Assembly (NCBI GenBank): GCA_964585785.1
Contig: CAZPFL010000171.1
Location: 1 to 11,394 of the forward strand
Length of the DNA stretch: 11,394 bases
Direction: 5' to 3'
Source: WHUA01 sp964585785
Lineage (GTDB): Bacteria > Pseudomonadota > Alphaproteobacteria > UBA8366
Shown here: positions 1 through 7,319 of the stretch, one piece after another
Position numbering within the stretch: position 1 is the stretch's first letter
Layout: each line of letters begins with the position of its first letter
Position numbers and translations under genes: made by a program
Notes under the pieces: model-generated
Databases searched by the model: none
Seen by the model: the letters and a program-made list of their open reading frames with translations, nothing else
Told to the model about the DNA's origin: nothing

Positions 1-2561
1 AAGACGAGGGTGATTACCGCCATTCCTTCGACATGCTGGGCGAGGCCGCGCGCACGATGCCCGACGCCGACCGCTATCTCGCCGCCTACGAGCGCGCGAT
101 CCGCGCGGTGGGCGCCGCGGCTGCGGGGCGCGGACCGGTAGCGGCCCCCGGCATCTCGGTCAAGCTGTCGGCGCTGCATCCGCGCTACGAGCCGTTGCAG
201 CGCGGCCGGGTGATGAAGGAGCTTGCGCCGCGGCTGCTCGACCTCGCGCGGCTGGCTAAATCCGTGGACATCGGGCTCACGGTGGACGCGGAGGAGGCCG
301 ACCGGCTCGACCTGTCGCTCGACGTCATCGCCGCGGTCTCCGGTGACGCGTCGCTCAAGGATTGGGACGGCTTCGGTCTCGCCGTGCAGGCTTATCAGAA
401 GCGCGCGGTACCGCTGCTCGAATGGCTCGGCGTGCTGGCGCGCAGCCAGCGTCGGCGCTTCATGGTGCGGCTGGTCAAGGGCGCCTATTGGGACACCGAG
501 ATCAAGCGCAGCCAGGAAGGCGGCTACGACGACTATCCGGTGTTCACGCGCAAGGCGTCGACCGACGTCTCCTATCTCGCCTGCGCGCGGTTGATGGCGC
601 GCGACGAAAGGGCTTTCTTCCCGCAATTCGCGACGCATAACGCCTATTCGCTCGCCGCCGTACTCGAGATCATGGGCAAGCGCCGGGACTTCGAGTTCCA
701 GCGCCTCTACGGGATGGGCGAGGCGCTGTATGAGGAGATCGTGCCCGAGGAAGCGCTCGGCATTCCCTGCCGCGTCTACGCGCCGGTCGGCAGCCATGAG
801 GACCTTCTGCCGTATCTCGTGCGCCGCCTGCTCGAGAACGGCGCCAACACCTCTTTCGTCAACCGCATCGTCGACGAGAAGCTGCCGGTCGAGGACATCG
901 CGGCCGATCCCGTGGCGCAGACCGCCCAGCTGGAGACGCGCCGTCATCCGCGCATCGCCGTGCCGCCGCGGCTGTTTGGCGACGAGCGGACGAACGCGCG
1001 CGGCTACGATCTCGCCGATCCGCTAACCCGGTCCGCCTTGGCGACGCGGCTTGCCGGCTTCGCGGAGACGACTTGGCAGGCGGCGCCCCTGGTCGGCGGC
1101 GACACGAAAGCCATGGCCGAGGGAGCGCCGCTGACGGAGCCGGCCGATCGCCGCCGCCGGGTCGGGACCGTGACGGCGGCGATGGCGGCGGATTGCGAGC
1201 GCGCGGTGTCGATGGCGCTGGCGGCGCAGCCGGCCTGGAACGGCGGCGATGTCATGGAGCGCGCGGCGATGCTCGATCGCGCGGCCGACCTCTACGAAAA
1301 TAATGACGGTGAGCTGATGGCGCTCTGCGTCCGCGAGGCGGGGAAGACGATTCCCGACGCGGTCGCCGAGCTGCGCGAGGCGGTGGATTTCCTACGCTAC
1401 TACGCCGCGCGTGGCCGCGCCGAGTTTGCGGCGGCGCAGGCGCTGTCGGGGCCGACGGGCGAGCGTGACGCGCTGTCGCTGCACGGCCGCGGCGTGTTCG
1501 TCTGCATCTCGCCCTGGAACTTTCCGCTCTCGATCTTCACCGGGCAAGTGGCGGCCGCGCTCATGGCCGGCAACACGGTGATCGCCAAGCCGGCGGAGCA
1601 GACGCCGCTGATCGCCGACCGCGCGGTCCGACTGCTGCAGGCGGCGGGCATCCCGGGCGAGGTGTTGCATCTCTTGCCGGGCGACGGGCCTGGCGTCGGC
1701 GCGCCGCTGGTCGCCGATCCGCGCATCGCCGGCGTCGCGTTTACCGGCTCGGTCGAGGCGGCGCACGCCATCAACCGCAGCCTCGCCGCGAAGGACGGGC
1801 CGATCGTGCCGCTGATCGCGGAGACCGGCGGGCAGAACGCGATGATCGTCGACTCCTCCGCGCTGCCTGAGCAGGTGGTGAAAGACGCGCTCGCCTCGGC
1901 CTTCCAGAGCGCGGGCCAGCGTTGCTCCGCGCTTCGCGTGCTCTATCTGCAGGACGACATCGCGGACGGGTTGATCGACATGCTGGCGGGCGCGATGGAC
2001 GAGCTCCGCATCGGCGATCCCGGCCAGCTCTCGACCGATGTTGGGCCGATCATCGACGGCGACGCGCTGGCAAAACTGCAGGATCACGCGGCGCGCATGG
2101 ACGCGGCCGCGCGGACCATCCGCAAGCTGGCGCTCGGGCCCGAGACGGCGCACGGCACCTTCTTCGCGCCGGCGGCCTATGAGATCGGCGGCATCGCCGA
2201 GTTGCCGGGCGAGGTCTTCGGGCCGATTCTGCACGTGGTGCGCTACGACGACGCGCGGCTCGATGCCGTGATCGACGCGATCAACGGCGTCGGCTACGGG
2301 CTCACCGCGAGCATCCACAGCCGCATCGACACGACGGTGGAGCATATCCGCAAGCGTCTCCGCGTCGGCAACATCTATGTCAACCGGAACCAGATCGGCG
2401 CGGTCGTCGGCGTGCAGCCCTTCGGCGGCGAGGGGCTGTCGGGTACGGGGCCGAAAGCGGGCGGCCCGCACTATCTGCATCGCTTCGCGGTCGAGCGCAG
2501 CCTGTCGGTCGACACGACGGCGAGCGGCGGCAACGCCGCGCTGCTCAATCTCGAGGACTGA
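1..2561 (+). CDS. putA: Bifunctional proline dehydrogenase / P5C dehydrogenase PutA, 5'-truncated by window edge
   Basis: Oxidises proline to P5C with FAD, then P5C/glutamate semialdehyde to glutamate with NAD+. The open frame runs in from the left edge (first full codon at base 3), so the ATG at 33 is internal; the residues before it continue the PutA match. Numbering from that Met: the proline dehydrogenase barrel shows RLVKGAYWDTEIKR (146-159) and the substrate-binding YLVRRLLENGANTSF (261-275). The aldehyde dehydrogenase half shows SPWNFP (493-498), FTGS (570-573), the catalytic Glu in AETGG (596-600) and the catalytic Cys631 in SAGQRCSA. The protein stops soon after the dehydrogenase domain, unlike the 1320-residue E. 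coli enzyme, so it resembles short type A PutAs of about 1000 residues; I infer roughly 150 N-terminal residues are missing. Whether a DNA-binding N-terminus exists cannot be seen. A nucleoside hydrolase gene follows 4 bp downstream. Confidence 0.96.
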   Translation, partial: DEGDYRHSFDMLGEAARTMPDADRYLAAYERAIRAVGAAAAGRGPVAAPGISVKLSALHPRYEPLQRGRVMKELAPRLLDLARLAKSVDIGLTVDAEEADRLDLSLDVIAAVSGDASLKDWDGFGLAVQAYQKRAVPLLEWLGVLARSQRRRFMVRLVKGAYWDTEIKRSQEGGYDDYPVFTRKASTDVSYLACARLMARDERAFFPQFATHNAYSLAAVLEIMGKRRDFEFQRLYGMGEALYEEIVPEEALGIPCRVYAPVGSHEDLLPYLVRRLLENGANTSFVNRIVDEKLPVEDIAADPVAQTAQLETRRHPRIAVPPRLFGDERTNARGYDLADPLTRSALATRLAGFAETTWQAAPLVGGDTKAMAEGAPLTEPADRRRRVGTVTAAMAADCERAVSMALAAQPAWNGGDVMERAAMLDRAADLYENNDGELMALCVREAGKTIPDAVAELREAVDFLRYYAARGRAEFAAAQALSGPTGERDALSLHGRGVFVCISPWNFPLSIFTGQVAAALMAGNTVIAKPAEQTPLIADRAVRLLQAAGIPGEVLHLLPGDGPGVGAPLVADPRIAGVAFTGSVEAAHAINRSLAAKDGPIVPLIAETGGQNAMIVDSSALPEQVVKDALASAFQSAGQRCSALRVLYLQDDIADGLIDMLAGAMDELRIGDPGQLSTDVGPIIDGDALAKLQDHAARMDAAARTIRKLALGPETAHGTFFAPAAYEIGGIAELPGEVFGPILHVVRYDDARLDAVIDAINGVGYGLTASIHSRIDTTVEHIRKRLRVGNIYVNRNQIGAVVGVQPFGGEGLSGTGPKAGGPHYLHRFAVERSLSVDTTASGGNAALLNLED

Positions 2562-2565
2562 AGCG

Positions 2566-3507
2566 ATGAGCCCGCGCCCCATCATCATCGACTGCGATCC
2601 GGGCCAGGACGACGCGATCGCGCTGCTGATGGCGCTGGCGTCGCCCGACGAGCTCGATCTGCTCGGCGTGACCTGTGTCGCCGGCAACGTGCCGCTCCCG
2701 CTGACGACGCGGAACGCGAGGATCGTGATGGAGTTGTCGGGGCGGCGCGACGTTCCGATCTATGCCGGCTGCGCGCGGCCGCTCCTGCGCCCGCTCTCCA
2801 CCGCCGAGCGCCGGCACGGCAAGACCGGGCTCGACGGCTACGACTGGCCCGAGCCGACGCTGCCGCTCGCGGAAAAGCACGCGGTCGACTTCATCGTCGA
2901 GACCTGTCTCGCCGCCGAAGACGGCGCGATCACGCTCTGTCCGATCGGGCCGATGACGAATATCGCGACGGCGATCGCCAAGGAGCCGCGCATTCTGCCC
3001 AAGCTGCGCGAGATCGCCTTCATGGGCGGCGCGGCGCTGATTCCGGGCAACGTCACGCCGGTCGCCGAGTTCAACATCCACACCGACCCGCATGCCGCAC
3101 GCATCGTGCTGGAGAGCGGCGCCAAGCTCACGATGTTCGGCCTCGACGTGACCTACAAGGCGATCACGACGCCCGCGCGGCTGCAGGCGATTCGTGAGAT
3201 CGGTACGCCCGTGGCAAAAGCGGCCGCGGCGATGCTGACTTTCTACGACCGTACCGATATCGAGCGCTTCGGCGTGCCCGGCGGGCCGCTGCACGACCCC
3301 TGCGTCATTGCCTATCTGCTGCGGCCGGCGCTGTTCAGCGGCAAGGATTGCTTCGTGACCGTGGAGACCGAGTCCGCGCTGACCATGGGCCAGATCGTAG
3401 CTGACTGGTGGGGCGTGACCGGCAAGCCGCCGACCTGCCGCGTGATCACCGGGATCGACGCCGACGGGTATTACGCGCTGATCGGCGAGCGGCTGGCGCG
3501 GCTGTGA
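2566..3507 (+). CDS. Nucleoside hydrolase (IunH/RihA-type inosine-uridine preferring family)
   Basis: Predicted to hydrolyse the N-glycosidic bond of ribonucleosides, giving free base and ribose for salvage or catabolism; 313 aa, normal for the family. The N-terminal Ca2+-binding motif DCDPGQDDAIAL starts at residue 9 (Asp11, Asp15, Asp16 visible). The substrate loop is GN at 161-162 and AEFN at 167-170, and the C-terminal HDP is at 243-245, supplying the last Ca2+ ligand and the active-site His. The start at 2566 is chosen because the metal motif begins nine residues in and a GAGG lies 9 bp upstream, inside the end of putA. The frame is open further upstream into putA, but that part is not family-like. 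The 4-bp gap suggests co-transcription with putA, possibly with coupled translation. Specificity (purine, pyrimidine or non-specific) cannot be read from sequence. Confidence 0.93.
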   Translation: MSPRPIIIDCDPGQDDAIALLMALASPDELDLLGVTCVAGNVPLPLTTRNARIVMELSGRRDVPIYAGCARPLLRPLSTAERRHGKTGLDGYDWPEPTLPLAEKHAVDFIVETCLAAEDGAITLCPIGPMTNIATAIAKEPRILPKLREIAFMGGAALIPGNVTPVAEFNIHTDPHAARIVLESGAKLTMFGLDVTYKAITTPARLQAIREIGTPVAKAAAAMLTFYDRTDIERFGVPGGPLHDPCVIAYLLRPALFSGKDCFVTVETESALTMGQIVADWWGVTGKPPTCRVITGIDADGYYALIGERLARL

Positions 3508-3575
3508 CGCCGCGATTTGGCGGCGCCGCGGTTCTGCGCTAAGTCAATCCGGCCTGAAACAATCCGACGCCGCCG
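3508..3575 (+). other. Intergenic gap with a weak GC hairpin
   Basis: The 68 bp between the nucleoside hydrolase stop and fadH contain CGCCGC (3508-3513) and GCGGCG (3520-3525), which can pair with a 6-base loop. There is no T-run after it, so it is not a convincing intrinsic terminator. No convincing -35/-10 pair is visible either. Read-through from putA into fadH is possible. Confidence 0.3.
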
Positions 3576-5615
3576 ATGTCCTCTTCCGCCACCACCTATC
3601 CGCTGCTGCTGTCTCCCATCGATGTCGGCCCGTTCACGCTGCCGAACCGCGTGATCATGGGCTCGATGCATACGGGGCTCGAGGCGCTGTCCGACGGGAT
3701 GGATCGGCTCGCCGCCTTCTACGGCGAGCGCGCGGAAGCGGGTGCGCCGCTGATCGTGACCGGCGGCTTCGCGCCAAACGAGGAGGGGCGGCTCAACGAG
3801 CATCCGATCATGATGGTCAGCGAGGCGGATGCATCCCGCCACCAGGTCATCACCCGGCGGGTGCACGACGCGGGCGGGCGGATCGCGCTGCAGATCCTGC
3901 ACAGCGGGCGTTACGGCTATCACACGAAGTCGGTCGCGCCGTCGCCGCTCAAATCGCCGATCAACCGCGAGACGCCGCGCGCGATGACCGCGGCCGACAT
4001 CGAGCGCACGATCGAGGATTACGCGCGCTGCGCCGCGCTCGCCCGAGAGGCCGGCTACGACGGCGCGGAGATCATGGGCTCGGAAGGCTATCTGATCACC
4101 GAGTTCCTGTCGCCGCGCACCAACCACCGCTGCGACGACTGGGGCGGTCCGCTGGAGAACCGGCTGCGCTTCCCGGCCGAAGTGGTGCGGCGCGTGCGTG
4201 CGCGCGTCGGCGACGACTTCCTCATCCTGTTCCGTATCTCGGTGCTCGACCTCGTCGAGGGCGCATTGAGCGGCGCGGAGACGGTCGCGCTCGCCCGCGC
4301 GGTCGAAGCGGCCGGCGCGAACATCCTGACCAGCGGCATCGGCTGGCACGAGGCGCGCGTGCCTACCATCGCCCAGATGGTGCCGCGCGCCGGTTTCGCC
4401 TGGGCGACGCAAAATGTTGCGCGGTCGGTCTCGATCCCGATCGCCGCGAGCAACCGCATCAACACGCCCGAGACGGCCGAGGCGGTGCTGGCAAGCGGTG
4501 CGGCGTCGCTGGTCATGCTGGCGCGGCCCTTCCTGTCGGACGGCGCGTTCGTCGCCAAGGCGGCGCGTGGCGATCGCAAAGGGATCAACATCTGCATCGC
4601 CTGCAACCAGGCTTGCCTCGACCACTATTTCGTCGGCAAGCCCTCGACCTGCATGGTGAACCCGCGCGCCTGCAACGAGACGCTGCTGCTGCCCGAGCCG
4701 GCGGCGCGGCGGAAGCGCATCGCGGTCGTCGGCGGCGGGCCGGGCGGGCTGTCCTGCGCTGCGGCCACGGCCGAGCGCGGCCACGACGTCGTGCTTTACG
4801 AGCGGGAAAGTCGGCTTGGCGGTCAGTTCAATCTCGCCAAGGTCGTTCCGGGCAAGCAGGAATTCGCCGAGACGATCACCTATTTCGCCGAGCGGATGAC
4901 GCGCGCCGGCGTCGAGGTCCGCCTCGGCCAGGCGGCGACGGCGGCGGACCTGGCGGGGGGCGGCTTCGACGCGGTCGTGCTGGCGACCGGAGTCGTGCCG
5001 CGCCGTCCCGCGATCGACGGGATCGGCCATCCGTCCGTGGCGAGCTATGTCGATGTGCTGACCGGCCGGGTAACGCCAGGCAAGCGGGTGGCGATCATCG
5101 GCGCGGGCGGCATCGGCTTCGACGTGGCGCTCTATCTCGCCGAGCATGGCGGCCGGGCGCATCGTGATCCCGACGTCTTCGCATCCTATTGGGGAATCGA
5201 CCAGAAGATCCGGACGCCGGGCGGGCTGGACTCGACCGCGCAGGGAACCGTTTCCGACGGCCCGATCATCACCATGCTGCAGCGAAAGACAGGACGGTTC
5301 GGCGATTCGCTCGGCCGGTCGACCGGCTGGATTCATCGCCTCGTGCTGGGGCGGCACGGCGTCGAGACCATCGCCGGCGCCGAATATCGTCGCATCGACG
5401 ATGCGGGCCTGCATATCACGGTCGCGGGCGCGGCGCGCTGCATTCCCGCCGACACCATTATTGTCTGCGCTGGCCAGGAGCCGCTGGCGGAGCTCGCCAC
5501 CGCACTGCCGGCCGGCGGCCCGGCGGTGCATCTGATCGGCGGCGCGCGCCTGGCGGCGGAGCTCGACGCGGTGCGCGCGATCGCCGAGGGCTACCGGCTC
5601 GCGCTTTCGCTTTAG
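3576..5615 (+). CDS. fadH: NADPH-dependent 2,4-dienoyl-CoA reductase, FadH type (FMN / 4Fe-4S / FAD)
   Basis: Reduces 2,4-dienoyl-CoA intermediates so that unsaturated fatty acids can pass through beta-oxidation. At 679 aa it matches the E. coli enzyme (672 aa) over its full length. An N-terminal old-yellow-enzyme TIM barrel (about 10-330) carries Tyr172 (MGSEGY) and His258 (GIGWHEAR), matching the E. coli catalytic Tyr166 and His252. Cysteines 340, 343, 347 and 359 have exactly the E. coli 4Fe-4S spacing. The FAD-binding GGGPGG is at 386-391, followed by GGQFN, and a second nucleotide-binding GAGGIGFD lies about 130 residues later. ATG 3576 is used because later Mets would cut into the barrel; no good Shine-Dalgarno precedes it. 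It lies 68 bp after the nucleoside hydrolase, on the same strand. Related trimethylamine dehydrogenase-type enzymes share the architecture, but the C-terminal GWIHR and CAGQEP motifs favour FadH. Confidence 0.93.
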   Translation: MSSSATTYPLLLSPIDVGPFTLPNRVIMGSMHTGLEALSDGMDRLAAFYGERAEAGAPLIVTGGFAPNEEGRLNEHPIMMVSEADASRHQVITRRVHDAGGRIALQILHSGRYGYHTKSVAPSPLKSPINRETPRAMTAADIERTIEDYARCAALAREAGYDGAEIMGSEGYLITEFLSPRTNHRCDDWGGPLENRLRFPAEVVRRVRARVGDDFLILFRISVLDLVEGALSGAETVALARAVEAAGANILTSGIGWHEARVPTIAQMVPRAGFAWATQNVARSVSIPIAASNRINTPETAEAVLASGAASLVMLARPFLSDGAFVAKAARGDRKGINICIACNQACLDHYFVGKPSTCMVNPRACNETLLLPEPAARRKRIAVVGGGPGGLSCAAATAERGHDVVLYERESRLGGQFNLAKVVPGKQEFAETITYFAERMTRAGVEVRLGQAATAADLAGGGFDAVVLATGVVPRRPAIDGIGHPSVASYVDVLTGRVTPGKRVAIIGAGGIGFDVALYLAEHGGRAHRDPDVFASYWGIDQKIRTPGGLDSTAQGTVSDGPIITMLQRKTGRFGDSLGRSTGWIHRLVLGRHGVETIAGAEYRRIDDAGLHITVAGAARCIPADTIIVCAGQEPLAELATALPAGGPAVHLIGGARLAAELDAVRAIAEGYRLALSL

Positions 5616-5616
5616 C

Positions 5617-6390
5617 TCACACGGCCAGCGAGCCGCCGTCGATGACGATCGTCTGGCCGCAGATGAAGGAGCCGGCCTTGCTGCCGAGCATCACCGCCGC
5701 GCCCGCGATTTCGTCCGGCTCGCCGATGCGGCGCAGCGGGGTCGTCGCGGTGCGGCGCTTGAGGTTTTCCTCGTCCTCCCAGAGCGCGCGCGCGAAATCG
5801 GTGCGGACGAGACCGGGCGCGATCGCGTTGGCGCGGATGTTGTGCGGTCCGTACTCGGCCGCGAGCACGCGCGCGAGATGCAGGTCGGCAGCCTTCGACA
5901 GCCCGTAGACGCCGAGCGTCACGTTGCCGCGCAGCCCGCCGAGCGAGGAGATGATGATGATCGAGCCGCTCTTGCGCTCGACCATGTGCTTGGCGGCCAT
6001 GTGCGAGAGCCAGAAATTGCTGCGCACGTTGCTTTCCATGATCCGGTCGAACGCGCTGTCGGGAATGTCCTTGGACGGGCCGTAATACGGGTTGACCGCA
6101 GCGTTGCAGACGAGCACGTCGATCTGACCGAATTCTGCCAGCGACTTGTCGACCAGCGCCTGGAGCTGTTCCTTGTGGCCGATATGGCAGGGGATCGGGA
6201 TCGCCTTGTTGCCCTTCTTCGCCCAGGCGCGGTTGATTTCCTCGGCGACGTCCTGGCAAGCATCCGCCTTGCGCGAGGAGATGACGACATTGGCGCCGTG
6301 CTCGGCCATGCGCTGGGCGATCGCCTTGCCGATTCCCTTGGTCGATCCGGTGATGACGGCGGTCATGCCGTCCATGTCGAATAGGCTCAT
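5617..6390 (-). CDS. Short-chain dehydrogenase/reductase (SDR) family oxidoreductase
   Basis: A classical SDR of 257 aa. The dinucleotide-binding TGSTKGIG is at 14-21, a CNAAVNP variant of the NNAG motif at 95-101, Asn121, Ser149, and YGLSK giving Tyr162 and Lys166, so the catalytic tetrad is complete. Arg40-Lys41 after the second strand (VVISSRK) suggests NADP(H), which is an inference. The C-terminus IDGGSLAV is typical. The start at 6390 is supported by a strong AGGAG 6 bp upstream and the usual MSLFDMDG beginning; the frame stays open upstream across the lipoprotein gene, but that extension is not SDR-like. The gene converges on fadH with a single base between the two stop codons. SDRs with this N-terminus are, from memory, often found near acyl-CoA metabolism genes, so a hydroxyacyl or ketoacyl substrate is plausible. 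The actual substrate cannot be assigned. Confidence 0.92.
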   Translation of the reverse strand: MSLFDMDGMTAVITGSTKGIGKAIAQRMAEHGANVVISSRKADACQDVAEEINRAWAKKGNKAIPIPCHIGHKEQLQALVDKSLAEFGQIDVLVCNAAVNPYYGPSKDIPDSAFDRIMESNVRSNFWLSHMAAKHMVERKSGSIIIISSLGGLRGNVTLGVYGLSKAADLHLARVLAAEYGPHNIRANAIAPGLVRTDFARALWEDEENLKRRTATTPLRRIGEPDEIAGAAVMLGSKAGSFICGQTIVIDGGSLAV

Positions 6391-6396
6391 CGGCTG

Positions 6397-6406
6397 CTCC
6401 TCTCCC
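6397..6406 (-). promoter_or_regulatory. Strong ribosome binding site for the SDR gene
   Basis: On the minus strand this reads GGGAGAGGAG and sits 6 bases before the ATG at 6390. It decides the start in favour of 6390 over the long upstream open frame. Confidence 0.75.
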
Positions 6407-6443
6407 TGAATGCGCGTTGATTGCCGCCCGGCGACTGCCAGTG

Positions 6444-6455
6444 TTTGGTTCCAAA
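6444..6455. repeat. Small inverted repeat TTTGGTTCCAAA, candidate operator
   Basis: Perfect 5-bp arms, TTTGG and CCAAA, around a 2-base centre. It begins 3 bases past the lipoprotein stop and about 54 bases upstream of the SDR start, in the only non-coding gap between them. It is too short and too AT-rich to be a strong terminator and has no T-run. It could be an operator for the SDR gene or chance. Confidence 0.3.
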
Positions 6456-6458
6456 TAG

Positions 6459-7082
6459 TTATTGCCCATCCGGGCGCGGACGCAAGCCGATGCTTTGCAC
6501 GACTGCCGCTGCCCCCTGCGGTGACAGCGACGTCCCCGCGGGGTTGCAGTAGAAGCCGGACAAGGTGGCGGCGCGCGGCGGCCGCTCCGCCAGCCGCTGC
6601 AGGAACAGCACGCATTCGGAGGTGCCGAGGTTGGCGCGCCACCAGGAGACCGGGCCGAGGCGGTTCTGTCCCGATTGCGGCTCGCCGTAGGCGGGAAGCT
6701 GGTCCTGCAACGCCTTCCAGCCCGGGATGATCGCATTCGGATCCTTGGGATCGGTGCGCGGCGGCCCGGGCGACGCTTCGCTGAGCCGGAGGCCGGCGCG
6801 CGGCTTCTTGAAGTCGCCACCGCCCCATTCGGCGATTTCCTCGACATAGCGCCCGTCGGTGCTGCGGAATTGCGCGCGCCGGGGTTCGCCCGAGAGGTCC
6901 CGTAACGCGAGCGTCAGCCGCGCTTCGGCGGCCGGCAGAACCGACCAGCGTCCCGCCGGTCCGGCCGGCGGCGGCGCCTGGCAGGCCGCCAGCGCCAGCA
7001 GGAGCGTGAGCGCGCCGGCGGACAGCGCGCGACTCGGAAAAGCGAAAACCTGGTATTTGCGGGATGGGATCCTTCGCCTCAT
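6459..7082 (-). CDS. Putative lipoprotein of unknown function
   Basis: 207 aa; I do not recognise the family. The N-terminus is basic (MRRR), followed by a hydrophobic stretch at about 20-33 and a lipobox LAAC with Cys34, so signal peptidase II processing and membrane anchoring are predicted. A Pro/Ala/Gly-rich linker follows. The mature part has GRYVEEIAEWGGGDF at 77-91, a Pro/Asp-rich stretch near 103-118, SWWRANLG at 146-153, and two further cysteines at 157 and 179 that could form a disulfide outside the cytoplasm. ATG 7082 is the only plausible start: there is an in-frame stop shortly upstream and no GTG or TTG before the signal. The n-region is long and no good Shine-Dalgarno is visible. 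It lies 68 bp upstream of the SDR on the same strand and is divergent from mipZ. Lipoprotein status is fairly firm; the function is unknown. Confidence 0.75.
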   Translation of the reverse strand: MRRRIPSRKYQVFAFPSRALSAGALTLLLALAACQAPPPAGPAGRWSVLPAAEARLTLALRDLSGEPRRAQFRSTDGRYVEEIAEWGGGDFKKPRAGLRLSEASPGPPRTDPKDPNAIIPGWKALQDQLPAYGEPQSGQNRLGPVSWWRANLGTSECVLFLQRLAERPPRAATLSGFYCNPAGTSLSPQGAAAVVQSIGLRPRPDGQ

Positions 7083-7116
7083 TTTCCACGAAATATGGTA
7101 TGTCTATGCCTGATTC

Positions 7117-7145
7117 TTGCCGGATCTTGTTCGGGGGAATACAGT
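7117..7145 (+). promoter_or_regulatory. Candidate sigma-70-like promoter for the leader ORF and mipZ
   Basis: TTGCCG (7117-7122) and TACAGT (7140-7145) are 17 bases apart, each a partial match to the consensus. They lie upstream of the short ORF at 7189 and of mipZ. The call rests on pattern only; alphaproteobacterial -10 boxes are loosely conserved. Confidence 0.3.
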
Positions 7146-7175
7146 CCACGCCGACAGAGGGTCGTAACACGCTAT

Positions 7176-7183
7176 GAGGGGGG
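7176..7183 (+). promoter_or_regulatory. Strong ribosome binding site for the 41-codon leader ORF
   Basis: GAGGGGGG lies 5 bases before the ATG at 7189. It is the best Shine-Dalgarno in this intergenic region and clearly better than anything directly in front of mipZ. Confidence 0.6.
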
Positions 7184-7188
7184 ATACC

Positions 7189-7314
7189 ATGGCGCGCGTT
7201 TGCGAGAGCACCGGCAAGCGGCCGGGGTGGAGTTCGATGACTGGCCGCGACGGTACGCCGGGGGCATACTGGCGGCCCGGCCGGGAGCTCGTGATCGGAA
7301 ACAGACGGATCTGA
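7189..7314 (+). CDS. Short leader ORF with ribosomal protein L28-like N-terminus (possible rpmB remnant or leader peptide)
   Basis: Forty-one codons with a strong Shine-Dalgarno, ending in TGA only 5 bases before the mipZ ATG. The first residues, MARVCESTGKRP, closely resemble the invariant start of ribosomal protein L28 (M-A/S-R-x-C-E-x-T-G-K). After about residue 12 the similarity stops: the family's NNVSHANNKTKRR segment is absent, and I could not find it in the other two frames before mipZ. The simplest reading is that an rpmB 5' end, with its translation start, was copied here and now sits in front of mipZ. Alternatives are a genuine leader peptide coupled to mipZ translation, or a chance match. 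It is not a functional L28. Whether it is translated cannot be told from sequence, though the ribosome binding site argues for it. Confidence 0.45.
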   Translation: MARVCESTGKRPGWSSMTGRDGTPGAYWRPGRELVIGNRRI

Positions 7315-7319
7315 GAACC

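Noticed and set aside
1392..2687. 431-codon open frame on the minus strand across putA
   Set aside because: It is antisense to a fully conserved PutA dehydrogenase domain. Its composition (Arg, Asp, Ala, His-rich) is that of a GC-rich antisense shadow.
3508..3525. Terminator between the nucleoside hydrolase and fadH
   Set aside because: The stem is only 6 bp and there is no following T-run, so it is kept as a weak hairpin only.
3471..5531. 686-codon open frame on the minus strand across fadH
   Set aside because: Antisense to FadH, whose catalytic residues are all present on the plus strand. The antisense protein is low-complexity Arg/Ala/Asp-rich with no family motifs.
5617..7170. Extended 517-codon SDR frame
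   Set aside because: Only the part from 6390 is SDR-like and has a strong ribosome binding site. The extension overlaps the lipoprotein gene in another frame.
7095..7319. 75-residue N-terminal extension of MipZ from an ATG at 7095
   Set aside because: MipZ proteins begin immediately with the nucleotide-binding strand, and Lys13 and Asp42 numbering fits the start at 7320. The extension is not conserved-looking and crosses the likely promoter.
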